Positions 43,640 to 51,059 of a DNA stretch of 55,615 nucleotides are shown here, piece after piece (the stretch's first letter is position 1; each line of letters starts with the position of its first letter). This stretch comes from Flavobacteriales bacterium UBA2306 (GTDB lineage Bacteria; Bacteroidota; Bacteroidia; Flavobacteriales; Weeksellaceae), in contig DDVS01000007.1 of the NCBI GenBank assembly GCA_002345565.1, positions 1 through 55,615 of the forward strand, written 5' to 3'. The notes below the pieces were generated by a model. It saw only the letters and a program-made list of their open reading frames with translations, was not told the origin of the DNA and ran no database searches. The position numbers were made by a program, and so were the translations under genes.

Positions 43640-44127
43640 TTCTTGATAAATTTAATAGTTACACCATTCGCCTGAACCAAATAAACACCTGCATTTAGTT
43701 TGGAAACATTGATATCTTCATCAGATTTATAATTGCCCGAAAGAACCAATTGTCCGCTTGTGCTATAGATTTTCACAGCCATAGATTTTGATTCTGATTT
43801 GATTCTGATATAGTTTGTGGAAGGATTTGGGTAAAGTTGAAGATTGTTCTTGTTAGCTCCAATTTCCTGAGTCGCCAGAATTTCATCCGTAAAAGTAATT
43901 TTCTGAATAATACTCACAGGAATGCTCGTTTCTGTAGAAGTAGCTTCGGGTTTTACCAAGAGATTGTCGCCTGAGAAATATAATTTTCCCGAAGACGAAA
44001 CGTTGAATCCCTGCTCAGTTCCAGTGTAATATTTTATTTTAACTCCTGTTTGTGCGAAAGCGAAAACTCCGATAAACATTAGAAAAATAAAATACACTTT
44101 ACTGAAAAAGTGATAGTTATTGTTCAT
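43636..44127 (-). CDS. T9SS type A sorting-domain protein
   Basis: A 163-residue secreted protein. Signal peptide at 1-25 (FFSKVYFIFLMFIGVFAFAQ), then a short beta region (GKLYFSGDNLLVKP, VSIIQKITFTDE), and a C-terminal T9SS sorting domain from about 95 with LQLYPNPSTNYIRIKSE, VKIYSTSGQLVLSG, VSKLNAGVYLVQ and KFIKK. The T9SS would carry it to the surface. The stop overlaps the start of the beta-helix gene as ATGA, so both are translated together. A -7 element TATTTTTG on the minus strand is at 44148-44155. Confidence 0.9.
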   Translation of the reverse strand: MNNNYHFFSKVYFIFLMFIGVFAFAQTGVKIKYYTGTEQGFNVSSSGKLYFSGDNLLVKPEATSTETSIPVSIIQKITFTDEILATQEIGANKNNLQLYPNPSTNYIRIKSESKSMAVKIYSTSGQLVLSGNYKSDEDINVSKLNAGVYLVQANGVTIKFIKK

Positions 44128-44278
44128 AGTACATTTATTTTAATGAACAAAAATAGAATCTCACTTTCCTGAATGAAAATAAATGCGGAGAATGTTAAAA
44201 ATGTGTCGATTTTTGAAAAATCAATAAGAATATTGATCTAATAATTGGATAATAATAAGTTATTTTAGAAAAGATTAT

Positions 44279-44734
44279 TTATTCAGTTCCAAATAATTTT
44301 CCATTAAAGGTGTGAGTGCAACAATCACAATATGGTTTCATATCTTTTGCTTGAAGTTGCGGATTGGTTAATTGTAAAACCCCATTATTATCAACGTATA
44401 AGCCAGAAAAATAAGAGGATTCACCAACTCGAATAAAATCTTTTTTGTCTTCTTCTGTTAATGCAACTTGCCAAAATATCGGCTCACTTTTATCCAATCT
44501 TGATTTTGCTTCACTAAAAACTTCATTCCAATCAGAGCCAACTTTTGATAATAGAAATCTATAAAGAGGAGTGTAATCCAAACCACGTTCTTTTTTACCA
44601 GACATTTTTCCTTTAGTTAATTCTAAGGTTTCTTTTGTATGCCTTGCATCTTTAAAATCTCCACCAAAATTGTGATGAACATTAAAAGTGGTAGTATTAA
44701 CTTTTCTAAATAATTTAGACTTCTCTTTATTCAT
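44279..44734 (-). CDS. Uncharacterised protein coupled to pncB
   Basis: I do not recognise a family for this 151-residue protein. It is soluble and basic, without a signal peptide, and has the cysteine-rich tail MKPYCDCCTHTFNGKLF. An N-terminal RKVNTTTFNVHHNFGGDFKD pattern precedes GKKERGLDYTPLYRFLL. It starts two bases after the pncB stop on the same strand, so it is in the same transcript; a link to NAD metabolism is possible but not shown. Confidence 0.75.
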   Translation of the reverse strand: MNKEKSKLFRKVNTTTFNVHHNFGGDFKDARHTKETLELTKGKMSGKKERGLDYTPLYRFLLSKVGSDWNEVFSEAKSRLDKSEPIFWQVALTEEDKKDFIRVGESSYFSGLYVDNNGVLQLTNPQLQAKDMKPYCDCCTHTFNGKLFGTE

Positions 44735-44736
44735 AA

Positions 44737-45912
44737 CTATTTAATCCTCAAAAATTCTTTCGCCAATTCAATCATTTTTGGGTCGCCTGTATATTTTCCT
44801 TTTTCGTCAGATAATTTAACTGTGGGGATCCATTCATTATTAATGCCTTTTACACTGATGAGCTTCATCACAATATTCATTGGTTTAAGTCCTACATCAT
44901 TCGTCAAATTAGTTCCGATTCCGAAAGAAATTCCGATTCTTTCTTTACAATAATTTGTAATTTCATCCACTTTTTCAAGATTCAAACCGTCTGAGAAAAT
45001 AATGTATTTGAATAACGGATTAATGCCGTGTTTCTGATAATGTGCAATGGTTTTATCAGCAAATTCAAACGGGTCGCCACTGTCGTGACGAACGCCGTCA
45101 AACAACTTTGCAAATTTCTTATCAAACTGCTGAAAGAAAACTTCTGTTGTATAAGTGTCGGAAAGAGCAACCCCCAAATCACCACGGTAAACATCCACCC
45201 AATTTTCCAATGCGATAGAGTTCGCCATTTTGAAACCAAATTCCGCCGCGTGAAACATAAACCATTCGTGCGCATGTGTCCCGATTGGTTTTACATTATA
45301 AAGCATCGCCAAATGTACATTGGAAGTTCCTGTAAAAGTTGATTTTTTATCCTGAATGAGAGCATCCATTACCAATCTATGAACTTTGTAAGAATGCCTT
45401 CTTCTGGTTCCAAATTCGGCAAACGGAACTCCAAGTTCTGTAAGATGAACTGCTTTTTCTACAGTTTTATTAATGACTTCCTCGTTGGTTTGACGCTCCA
45501 GATGATTCATCTTATAATGAAGCTCGCTGATGAGCGATAGGAGAGGGACTTCCCAAAGAATGGTTCTGTACCAAAGACCTTCAACCGAAACTTTTAGTTC
45601 GTTTCCGTTTTGCTCAATCTTCACTTCAGAAGGGTCGTAATGAAAACCTTCCAAAAAATCGAGATAGGGTAGAGCAAGATAAGGGCAGGTGATTTTCAGA
45701 TATTTTTTTTCGTCTTTGGTGAGCTTAAGTTCTGCCATTGCGTTGACAGATTTTCTCAATTCTTCCGCAAAACCTTCTGGAAAACTGTGTTTGCCTCGGT
45801 TGATGAATTCGTATCTTACAATTTCATTGGTGAATAATTTCACGACTGCATTTTGCATTGTGATTTTGTAAAAGTCGTTGTCCAGAATAGAATTGAGCCT
45901 TACCTCGCGCAT
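44737..45912 (-). CDS. pncB: Nicotinate phosphoribosyltransferase
   Basis: PncB makes nicotinic acid mononucleotide from nicotinate, PRPP and ATP in NAD salvage. The 391 residues have LLSLISELHYKMN, the phosphohistidine segment AEFGTRRRHSYKVHR near residue 170, GTSNVHLAMLYNVKPIGTHAHEW, and VRHDSGDPFEFADK. The length fits the short bacterial type I. A -7 element TAGATTTG on the minus strand is at 45929-45936. The unknown gene follows. Confidence 0.96.
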   Translation of the reverse strand: MREVRLNSILDNDFYKITMQNAVVKLFTNEIVRYEFINRGKHSFPEGFAEELRKSVNAMAELKLTKDEKKYLKITCPYLALPYLDFLEGFHYDPSEVKIEQNGNELKVSVEGLWYRTILWEVPLLSLISELHYKMNHLERQTNEEVINKTVEKAVHLTELGVPFAEFGTRRRHSYKVHRLVMDALIQDKKSTFTGTSNVHLAMLYNVKPIGTHAHEWFMFHAAEFGFKMANSIALENWVDVYRGDLGVALSDTYTTEVFFQQFDKKFAKLFDGVRHDSGDPFEFADKTIAHYQKHGINPLFKYIIFSDGLNLEKVDEITNYCKERIGISFGIGTNLTNDVGLKPMNIVMKLISVKGINNEWIPTVKLSDEKGKYTGDPKMIELAKEFLRIK

Positions 45913-45974
45913 AAAAATATCATTTACACAAATCTAAGAATTTTTGTTGAGGAGAGTTTGGTTGATTTAATTTT

Positions 45975-46113
45975 AAACCACAAAAGTCACAAAAGCAATA
46001 TTGGTTTTTAGTTTTTCAAAAGTGAAAAAAAGAAGTATTAATTTTAATGCTTTCCTTTTTTGCTCTTTTGAAGGTATTTCTAATTAGATTTTCTTTTGTG
46101 ACTTTTGTGGTTT
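45975..46113. repeat. Long-arm inverted repeat, type A copy 2
   Basis: Perfect 21-base arms: AAACCACAAAAGTCACAAAAG at 45975-45995 and its complement at 46093-46113, with a 97-base AT-rich core. Arms are related to those at 33965 and 34062 (shared AACCACAxAxAGxCACAxA). No ORF in the core. Confidence 0.75.
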
Positions 46114-46162
46114 CGGAATATTATAAAATTTACAATCCTTACTTTTGTCAAAATTTTATGAA

Positions 46163-46495
46163 ATGGTAAAAGCGCTGATGTATTTTGTAGTAGGAACTTT
46201 AATTAGTTTTTTCTTAAGACGTTTTACAGGAGAACCTGTAGGTTTTTGGGTTGAGCTTTATGTAGCTTCTGCTTTTGGAATTGGTTGGGGTCTGGCTTAT
46301 TTTGTTGACCATCCAGAATGGTCTTTGCCAAAGAAAATGGGAATTTCCTTGATTGGAATTGTTTTCTTGGTGGTTGTTGGGTTGATCTTTTTTGATTTTG
46401 AAACTGCAGTTCCGTCCATTATCAAATTCTCTACAGTTTTCGTAGCATATTATATGATTGCAAGCTTCCGGGAAAGCAAATCGTTGAGATATTAA
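46163..46495 (+). CDS. Small membrane protein
   Basis: A 110-residue protein with three to four hydrophobic segments (about 3-22, 35-52, 61-80, 88-103), no recognised domain. ATG 46163 is preferred because a -7 element TACTTTTG is at 46140-46147, inside the longer TTG-started frame from 46145. It lies between the palindrome and a strong terminator. Confidence 0.75.
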   Translation: MVKALMYFVVGTLISFFLRRFTGEPVGFWVELYVASAFGIGWGLAYFVDHPEWSLPKKMGISLIGIVFLVVVGLIFFDFETAVPSIIKFSTVFVAYYMIASFRESKSLRY

Positions 46496-46550
46496 AATTA
46501 TTTTTCACCCTTTAGAGTTGGGGAAAAAAAATGATTTAGAGATATAATGT

Positions 46551-46584
46551 AAAAGCCGGATTTCGAAAGAAGTCCGGCTTTTTA
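46551..46584. terminator. Bidirectional terminator before DUF3667 gene
   Basis: AAAAGCCGGA with complement TCCGGCTTTT, loop about 12 bases, A/T flanks, between converging genes. Confidence 0.88.
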
Positions 46585-46587
46585 TTT

Positions 46588-47685
46588 TTAATGAATCATC
46601 AGGAAACTTACGGTTCCAAGTCCAATAACCAAAAACATAAATGCAAAGAAATTAAACATAAACAGAATGCTGCCAATAATAAAACTAATAACACCGTGCG
46701 TGTGATAAACTTTGTAGTGAGCGATGAAAAAATAAATGATACTGTAGAAGAATATCACGTTCATCAATAAATAAATGATGAAACTAATAGAAGTATGTGT
46801 TACATCTGCCAATTTATATAAAAAAGAAAATAACAAAATGGTCAACAGTAAAAAACTGAAATAATGCAGCGTGAAAATTCCGTGGTCAAAATACCACCAC
46901 TTTTTCTTATTATGGAAAATCCACAGGAAAAATGCAAAAATCGGAAGATAGATGAACAAGGCTTTGGGCAAATTGTGAAAAGATGTCTCGCCTAGTTTTT
47001 TTAGGATTTCACCTTTTGTGATTCCTTTTTCTTTTAGTTCAAAAAATTTATGTGCAACAGGAACATTGATGAAATCGTAAAACGATGGATTTTTTGCTTT
47101 TGCAGAGTCATATGATTTTCTGTTTGTATAGCCATTAAACTCAAAATCATCATCCAGTTTTTTGCTCATATCAAAGCTATTCTCGATATCGCTTAATTTC
47201 GCAGAATCCTTTAGCAAAGCATTCACTTTACTAATTGTTACAGAATCTGTTCCTTTCATTTTTTCTTCTGTTCTGATGCTGTCAAGCTTTTTCGAAGTTT
47301 CTGCAAGTCTATGCAATGAAACTATCTTTTCTTTTTCGGAGTTTTTTTTGCCTTCGAAATCAATATTGAAAGGAGGAAATACGGCAAACAGGAAAAAGGT
47401 AATAAAACTGATGAAAATGTAAAGCTTAACTGGAGGAACAAATTTTTGTCTTTTGCCTTCGAGATAAGTGTTGGTTAATTTACCGGGTTTGAAAAGAAGA
47501 TTTTTAAGAGTTCCCCAAAATTGTCCGTCATAATGGGTGAAGTCTTCTACAAAATGTGTGAATAGATAATGGAAAGGTTGTCTGGTCTCGATATTTTGTT
47601 GACCGCAATTAGGACAATGTTTTTCCTCGACAATATGCCCACAATTAAGGCAATCTTTTTCTTCTCTCAGTTTTCCGTGGCTCAT
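46588..47685 (-). CDS. DUF3667 zinc-ribbon membrane protein
   Basis: A 365-residue protein of the DUF3667 family. The N-terminal zinc ribbon is CLNCGHIVEEKHCPNCGQQN, followed by FVEDFTHYDGQFWGTLKNLL and PGKLTNTYLEGKRQKFVPP; helices are near 92-112, and five follow at about 240-360. A long charged loop separates them. Function unknown. A -7 element TATTTTTG on the minus strand is at 47702-47709. Confidence 0.9.
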   Translation of the reverse strand: MSHGKLREEKDCLNCGHIVEEKHCPNCGQQNIETRQPFHYLFTHFVEDFTHYDGQFWGTLKNLLFKPGKLTNTYLEGKRQKFVPPVKLYIFISFITFFLFAVFPPFNIDFEGKKNSEKEKIVSLHRLAETSKKLDSIRTEEKMKGTDSVTISKVNALLKDSAKLSDIENSFDMSKKLDDDFEFNGYTNRKSYDSAKAKNPSFYDFINVPVAHKFFELKEKGITKGEILKKLGETSFHNLPKALFIYLPIFAFFLWIFHNKKKWWYFDHGIFTLHYFSFLLLTILLFSFLYKLADVTHTSISFIIYLLMNVIFFYSIIYFFIAHYKVYHTHGVISFIIGSILFMFNFFAFMFLVIGLGTVSFLMIH

Positions 47686-47849
47686 TTTATAGAATTTTCC
47701 TCAAAAATATAAAAATCCCGAATTAAAAATAAAGCTTGTTTTGACAAATTTCAGAAAGTTTTCAGTCCATTAATGATTGGTTAACTTATTAATTTTTAGA
47801 AAATTAAAATATTTCTTTGTGGAAAATTTTTCATCCGAGAAAAAATTCA

Positions 47850-47857
47850 TACCTTTG
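47850..47857 (+). promoter_or_regulatory. -7 element of the rplM operon
   Basis: TACCTTTG with CAC following fits TAnnTTTG. The leader to the rplM start is about 40 bases and contains a small stem CCCTTTGAGGG and an ATCGT/ACGAT palindrome, possibly a ribosomal-protein leader. Confidence 0.65.
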
Positions 47858-47902
47858 CACACCCTTTGAGGGAAAATTATGTTTAATCGTAAACGATAAA
47901 TT

Positions 47903-48358
47903 GTGAATACATTAAGTTACAAAACAGTATCGGCAAACAATGCTACAGCAAATAAAGAATGGGTTGTTGTGGACGCTGCTGAGCAACCGTTGGGAAGACT
48001 AGCTTCTACTGTTGCAAAGATTTTGAGAGGTAAGCACAAAACGAATTACACACCACACGTAGATTGTGGAGACAACGTAATCGTTTTGAACGCTGGGAAA
48101 GTTACACTTTCCGGAAACAAGTGGGCAGACAAAACTTACATTTGGCACACTGGATATCCAGGAGGACAAAAGTCGCAAACTGCTGGAGAGCTTTTGAAGA
48201 AAGATCCTTTGAAAGTATTGGAAAAATCTGTAAAAGGTATGTTGCCAAAAAACAGATTAGGTTCCGCTTTATTCAAAAACCTTTATTTATATGAAGGAAC
48301 TGAGCACAAGCACGAAGCTCAACAGCCAAAAGTAATCAATGTTAACGAATTCAAATAA
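47903..48358 (+). CDS. rplM: 50S ribosomal protein L13
   Basis: A 151-residue L13 of the large subunit. Marks are WVVVDAAEQPLGRLASTVAKIL and the L13 signature region around LKKDPLKVLEKSVKGMLPKN, with a downstream YLYEGTEHKHEAQQP. The start is a GTG at 47903, the codon giving the family N-terminus. It is seven bases before rpsI. Confidence 0.97.
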   Translation: MNTLSYKTVSANNATANKEWVVVDAAEQPLGRLASTVAKILRGKHKTNYTPHVDCGDNVIVLNAGKVTLSGNKWADKTYIWHTGYPGGQKSQTAGELLKKDPLKVLEKSVKGMLPKNRLGSALFKNLYLYEGTEHKHEAQQPKVINVNEFK

Positions 48359-48364
48359 TTGGAT

Positions 48365-48751
48365 ATGTCTATAGTACACAAAATCGGAAGAAGAAAAACT
48401 TCTGTTGCAAGAGTTTATGTGAAGCCAGGGACTGGTAACATTACTATAAACGGAAAAGATGCTAAAACATATTTTTGTACAGATGTTTTAGTTTACAAAG
48501 TTAATCAGCCATTTTTGTTGACAGAAACTTTAGGTCAATATGACTTAACTGTTAATGTTTTTGGTGGAGGAATCACTGGTCAGGCAGAAGCTATCAGACT
48601 AGGTGTTTCAAGAGCATTGTGCGAAATCAACGAAGAATTCAGATTGGTTCTTAAGCCACAAGGATTGTTGACTAGAGATGCAAGAATGGTAGAGAGAAAG
48701 AAACCAGGTCAGAAAAAAGCGAGAAAGAGATTCCAATTCTCAAAACGTTAA
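48365..48751 (+). CDS. rpsI: 30S ribosomal protein S9
   Basis: A 128-residue S9. N-terminal KIGRRKTSVARVYVKPG, the signature GGGITGQAEAIRLGVSRAL, and the basic C-terminus ending QKKARKRFQFSKR, whose final KR contacts the P-site tRNA. The ATG at 48365 is used; six bases upstream there is an in-frame TTG. Confidence 0.97.
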   Translation: MSIVHKIGRRKTSVARVYVKPGTGNITINGKDAKTYFCTDVLVYKVNQPFLLTETLGQYDLTVNVFGGGITGQAEAIRLGVSRALCEINEEFRLVLKPQGLLTRDARMVERKKPGQKKARKRFQFSKR

Positions 48752-48957
48752 GACTTGCTGTTGGCGAATGGCTTTATGCTATTGGCTACAGATTTTTTCA
48801 AATCATTTATTAAAGTTAATCTGGCGAGAAGCCTATTGCTATAAGCAAAAAGCCCAACGCCTATTGCCCGTTACGTTTAGCATCCAAACTCTACTCCCAT
48901 CTAAAGTAAAGTTGATTGCCGAAAAGCGGAAAGTAAACTAACAAAAAACAAGAAAAC
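48752..48957. other. Spacer with imperfect palindrome in a ribosomal operon
   Basis: A 206-base spacer between rpsI and rpsB. GGCTTTATGCTATTGGCT (48770-48787) faces AGCCTATTGCTATAAGC (48830-48846), and GTTGGCG faces CAACGCC outside; these give a long imperfect hairpin. No gene or clear promoter. Confidence 0.5.
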
Positions 48958-49719
48958 ATGGCAAAAGCAAATGTAAAAGACCTTTTAGAGGCTGGCGTAC
49001 ACTTCGGTCACATGACTAGAAAGTGGAATCCAAATATGGCTCCATACATTTTCATGGAGAAAAACGGTATTCACATCGTAGATTTACATAAAACAGCAGT
49101 GAAATTGGACGAGGCTTGTCAAGCTTTGGAAAAAATCACTTCTTCTGGTAAAAAAGTTCTTTTCGTAGCTACTAAAAAGCAAGCGAAAGAAGTAGTAGCA
49201 AAACACGCTGCTGAACTTAATATGCCTTACATCACAGAAAGATGGCCAGGTGGTATGTTGACAAACTTTGTAACTATCAGAAAAGCAGTTAAGAAAATGA
49301 ACTCTATCGATAAAATGAAGAAAGATGGTACTTTCGAAACTTTATCTAAAAAAGAGAGATTACAAGTGGATCGTCAAAGAGCTAATCTTGAGAAAAACTT
49401 AGGATCTATCGCAGACATGGTTCGTCTTCCTTCAGCTATTTTTGTAGTGGACATTATGAGAGAGCACATCGCAGTAACTGAAGCTAAAAAATTGGGTATC
49501 CCAGTTTTCGGTATCGTTGATACTAACTCAGATCCAAGAAAAGTGGATTTCGTAATCCCAGGAAATGATGATGCTTCTAAATCTATTGATATGTTGTTAA
49601 GCGTAGTTTCAGCTTCTATCAAAGATGGTTTGTCTCAAAGAAAAGCAGATAAAGAAAAATCTAAAGAAGAAGGCGAAAAAGTTTCTGCAGAAGCAGATGC
49701 TGATTTCGATGCTGAATAA
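48958..49719 (+). CDS. rpsB: 30S ribosomal protein S2
   Basis: A 253-residue S2. The N-terminal signature is LLEAGVHFGHMTRKWNPNM and the second is PVFGIVDTNSDPRKVDFVIP, with the EAKKLGIPV strand. An acidic C-terminal tail follows. It is normally followed by tsf (EF-Ts) in most bacteria, but here a strong terminator and unrelated genes follow. Confidence 0.97.
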   Translation: MAKANVKDLLEAGVHFGHMTRKWNPNMAPYIFMEKNGIHIVDLHKTAVKLDEACQALEKITSSGKKVLFVATKKQAKEVVAKHAAELNMPYITERWPGGMLTNFVTIRKAVKKMNSIDKMKKDGTFETLSKKERLQVDRQRANLEKNLGSIADMVRLPSAIFVVDIMREHIAVTEAKKLGIPVFGIVDTNSDPRKVDFVIPGNDDASKSIDMLLSVVSASIKDGLSQRKADKEKSKEEGEKVSAEADADFDAE

Positions 49720-49740
49720 TCAATAGATTTTCTACAACAT

Positions 49741-49773
49741 AAAAGCGGTTCAATTATTTGAATCGCTTTTTTA
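49741..49773 (+). terminator. Terminator after rpsB
   Basis: AAAAGCGGTTCAA with its complement, four-base loop, and a T-run. Confidence 0.9.
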
Positions 49774-49787
49774 TTTATAAAGATTTG

Positions 49788-49857
49788 GGCAGCCTAATCC
49801 GCCTTCCGTTCCCGCTATCCGCCTTCAGCGGATGAGCTCCACTCAAGTCGGGCTGCG
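49788..49857 (-). repeat. Structured intergenic repeat, copy 2
   Basis: On the minus strand: GCAGCCCGACTTGAGTGGAG, a hairpin ATCCGCtgaagGCGGAT, and GATAGCGGGAACGGA, with ends GCAGCC and GGCTGC paired. It shares order and words with 12561-12676. Confidence 0.65.
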
Positions 49858-49895
49858 AATTCAACAGACAACAACCTTTTCCAATCAATAGAAAC

Positions 49896-49934
49896 AAAAA
49901 ACCTTTCAAAGTTTCAAACTCTGAAAGGTTTTAT
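49896..49934 (-). terminator. Terminator after accA
   Basis: AAAACCTTTCA...AAACTcTGAAAGGTTTT hairpin with a T-run on the minus strand, 25 bases past the accA stop. Confidence 0.88.
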
Positions 49935-49958
49935 TTTATATAAATCAAAGAAATATAA

Positions 49959-50915
49959 TTACCCTTTGAATTCTCCCATCGCAATGAATTTCTCTTGACG
50001 GTCGTTTACCAATTTCTCAGCAGGTTCTTTAGAAAGTGTTTTGATGTCTTTTAATAAAACCTTTTTCACATTTTCAAAAGTGGCTTTAAGATCATAATGA
50101 GCACCTCCAAGCGGTTCCGGGATGATAGCGTCAATCAATTTTTGTTTCAGCATATCTTCTGCTGTTAGTTTCATTGTTGTTGCTGCAGTTTCTTTGTATT
50201 CCCAACTTCTCCAAAGGATTGCGGAACAGTTTTCAGGTGAAATAACAGAATACCAAGTGTTTTCCATCATATAAACCTTGTTTCCAACGCCAATTCCTAA
50301 TGCGCCACCACTTGCACCTTCTCCAATAATAATTGTGATGATTGGAGTTTTCAATTGGCACATTTCATAGATATTTCTGGCAATCGCTTCACCTTGTCCA
50401 CGTTCCTCAGCTTCAAGACCAGGATAAGCTCCAGGTGTGTCAACCAATGTGACCACAGGAATCCCAAATTTCTCAGCCAATTTCATCAATCTAAGCGCTT
50501 TTCTATAGCCTTCCGGATTCGACATTCCAAAACGTCTGTGTTGGCGTTCTTTGGTTGTTCTGCCTTTCTGAGTTCCGATAATCATCACCGTATTTCCACT
50601 GATGCTGGCAATTCCGCCAACCATTGCTGGATCGTCACCAAAGTTTCTGTCCCCGTGAAGTTCTACAAAACTTCCTGCATCCGCCAAACCATTGATGTAA
50701 TCAAGCGTGTAAGGTCTGTCCGGATGTCTGGAAAGCTGAACTTTTTGCCAAGGTGTAAGATTTCCGTATATTTTTTTCTTAGTTTCCTCTATTTTAGTCT
50801 TGATCTTTTTGCAGGATTCATCCACGTCAATACCGCTTTCTGTGCCTAATTGTACACATTTTTCGTACTGCTCGATCAGTTCTTTTACAGGTTGTTCAAA
50901 TTCTAAATACTCCAT
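49959..50915 (-). CDS. accA: Acetyl-CoA carboxylase, carboxyltransferase subunit alpha
   Basis: AccA, with AccD, moves the carboxyl group from biotin to acetyl-CoA to start fatty-acid synthesis. The 318-residue subunit has the N-terminal EYLEFEQPVKELIEQ, and the crotonase core KFGIPVVTLVDTPGAYPGLE, EERGQGEAIARNIYEM and GEGASGGALGIGVGNKV. Length is normal. accD and accBC are not adjacent. A -7 element TATTTTTG on the minus strand is at 50938-50945. Confidence 0.97.
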   Translation of the reverse strand: MEYLEFEQPVKELIEQYEKCVQLGTESGIDVDESCKKIKTKIEETKKKIYGNLTPWQKVQLSRHPDRPYTLDYINGLADAGSFVELHGDRNFGDDPAMVGGIASISGNTVMIIGTQKGRTTKERQHRRFGMSNPEGYRKALRLMKLAEKFGIPVVTLVDTPGAYPGLEAEERGQGEAIARNIYEMCQLKTPIITIIIGEGASGGALGIGVGNKVYMMENTWYSVISPENCSAILWRSWEYKETAATTMKLTAEDMLKQKLIDAIIPEPLGGAHYDLKATFENVKKVLLKDIKTLSKEPAEKLVNDRQEKFIAMGEFKG

Positions 50916-50984
50916 ATTTTGTTTGGATTAAACCGTTCAAAAATAATCTATTTTTTTTAAATGGATTTCTAATATTAATAAAAA

Positions 50985-51050
50985 GTCTTCGACAGTCTTA
51001 GGCTTACAATGTGAATGTTCTTTTTTGTGTCAGACTGAGCTTGTCGAAGT
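50985..51050. repeat. REP-like inverted pair between accA and gltX
   Basis: GTCTTCGACAGTCTTAG at 50985-51001 and TGTCAGACTGAGCTTGTCGA at 51028-51047 face each other; both are of the TGTCAGxCTGAG..TCGAAG family. It lies just downstream of gltX. Confidence 0.7.
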
Positions 51051-51059
51051 ATTGAATCG

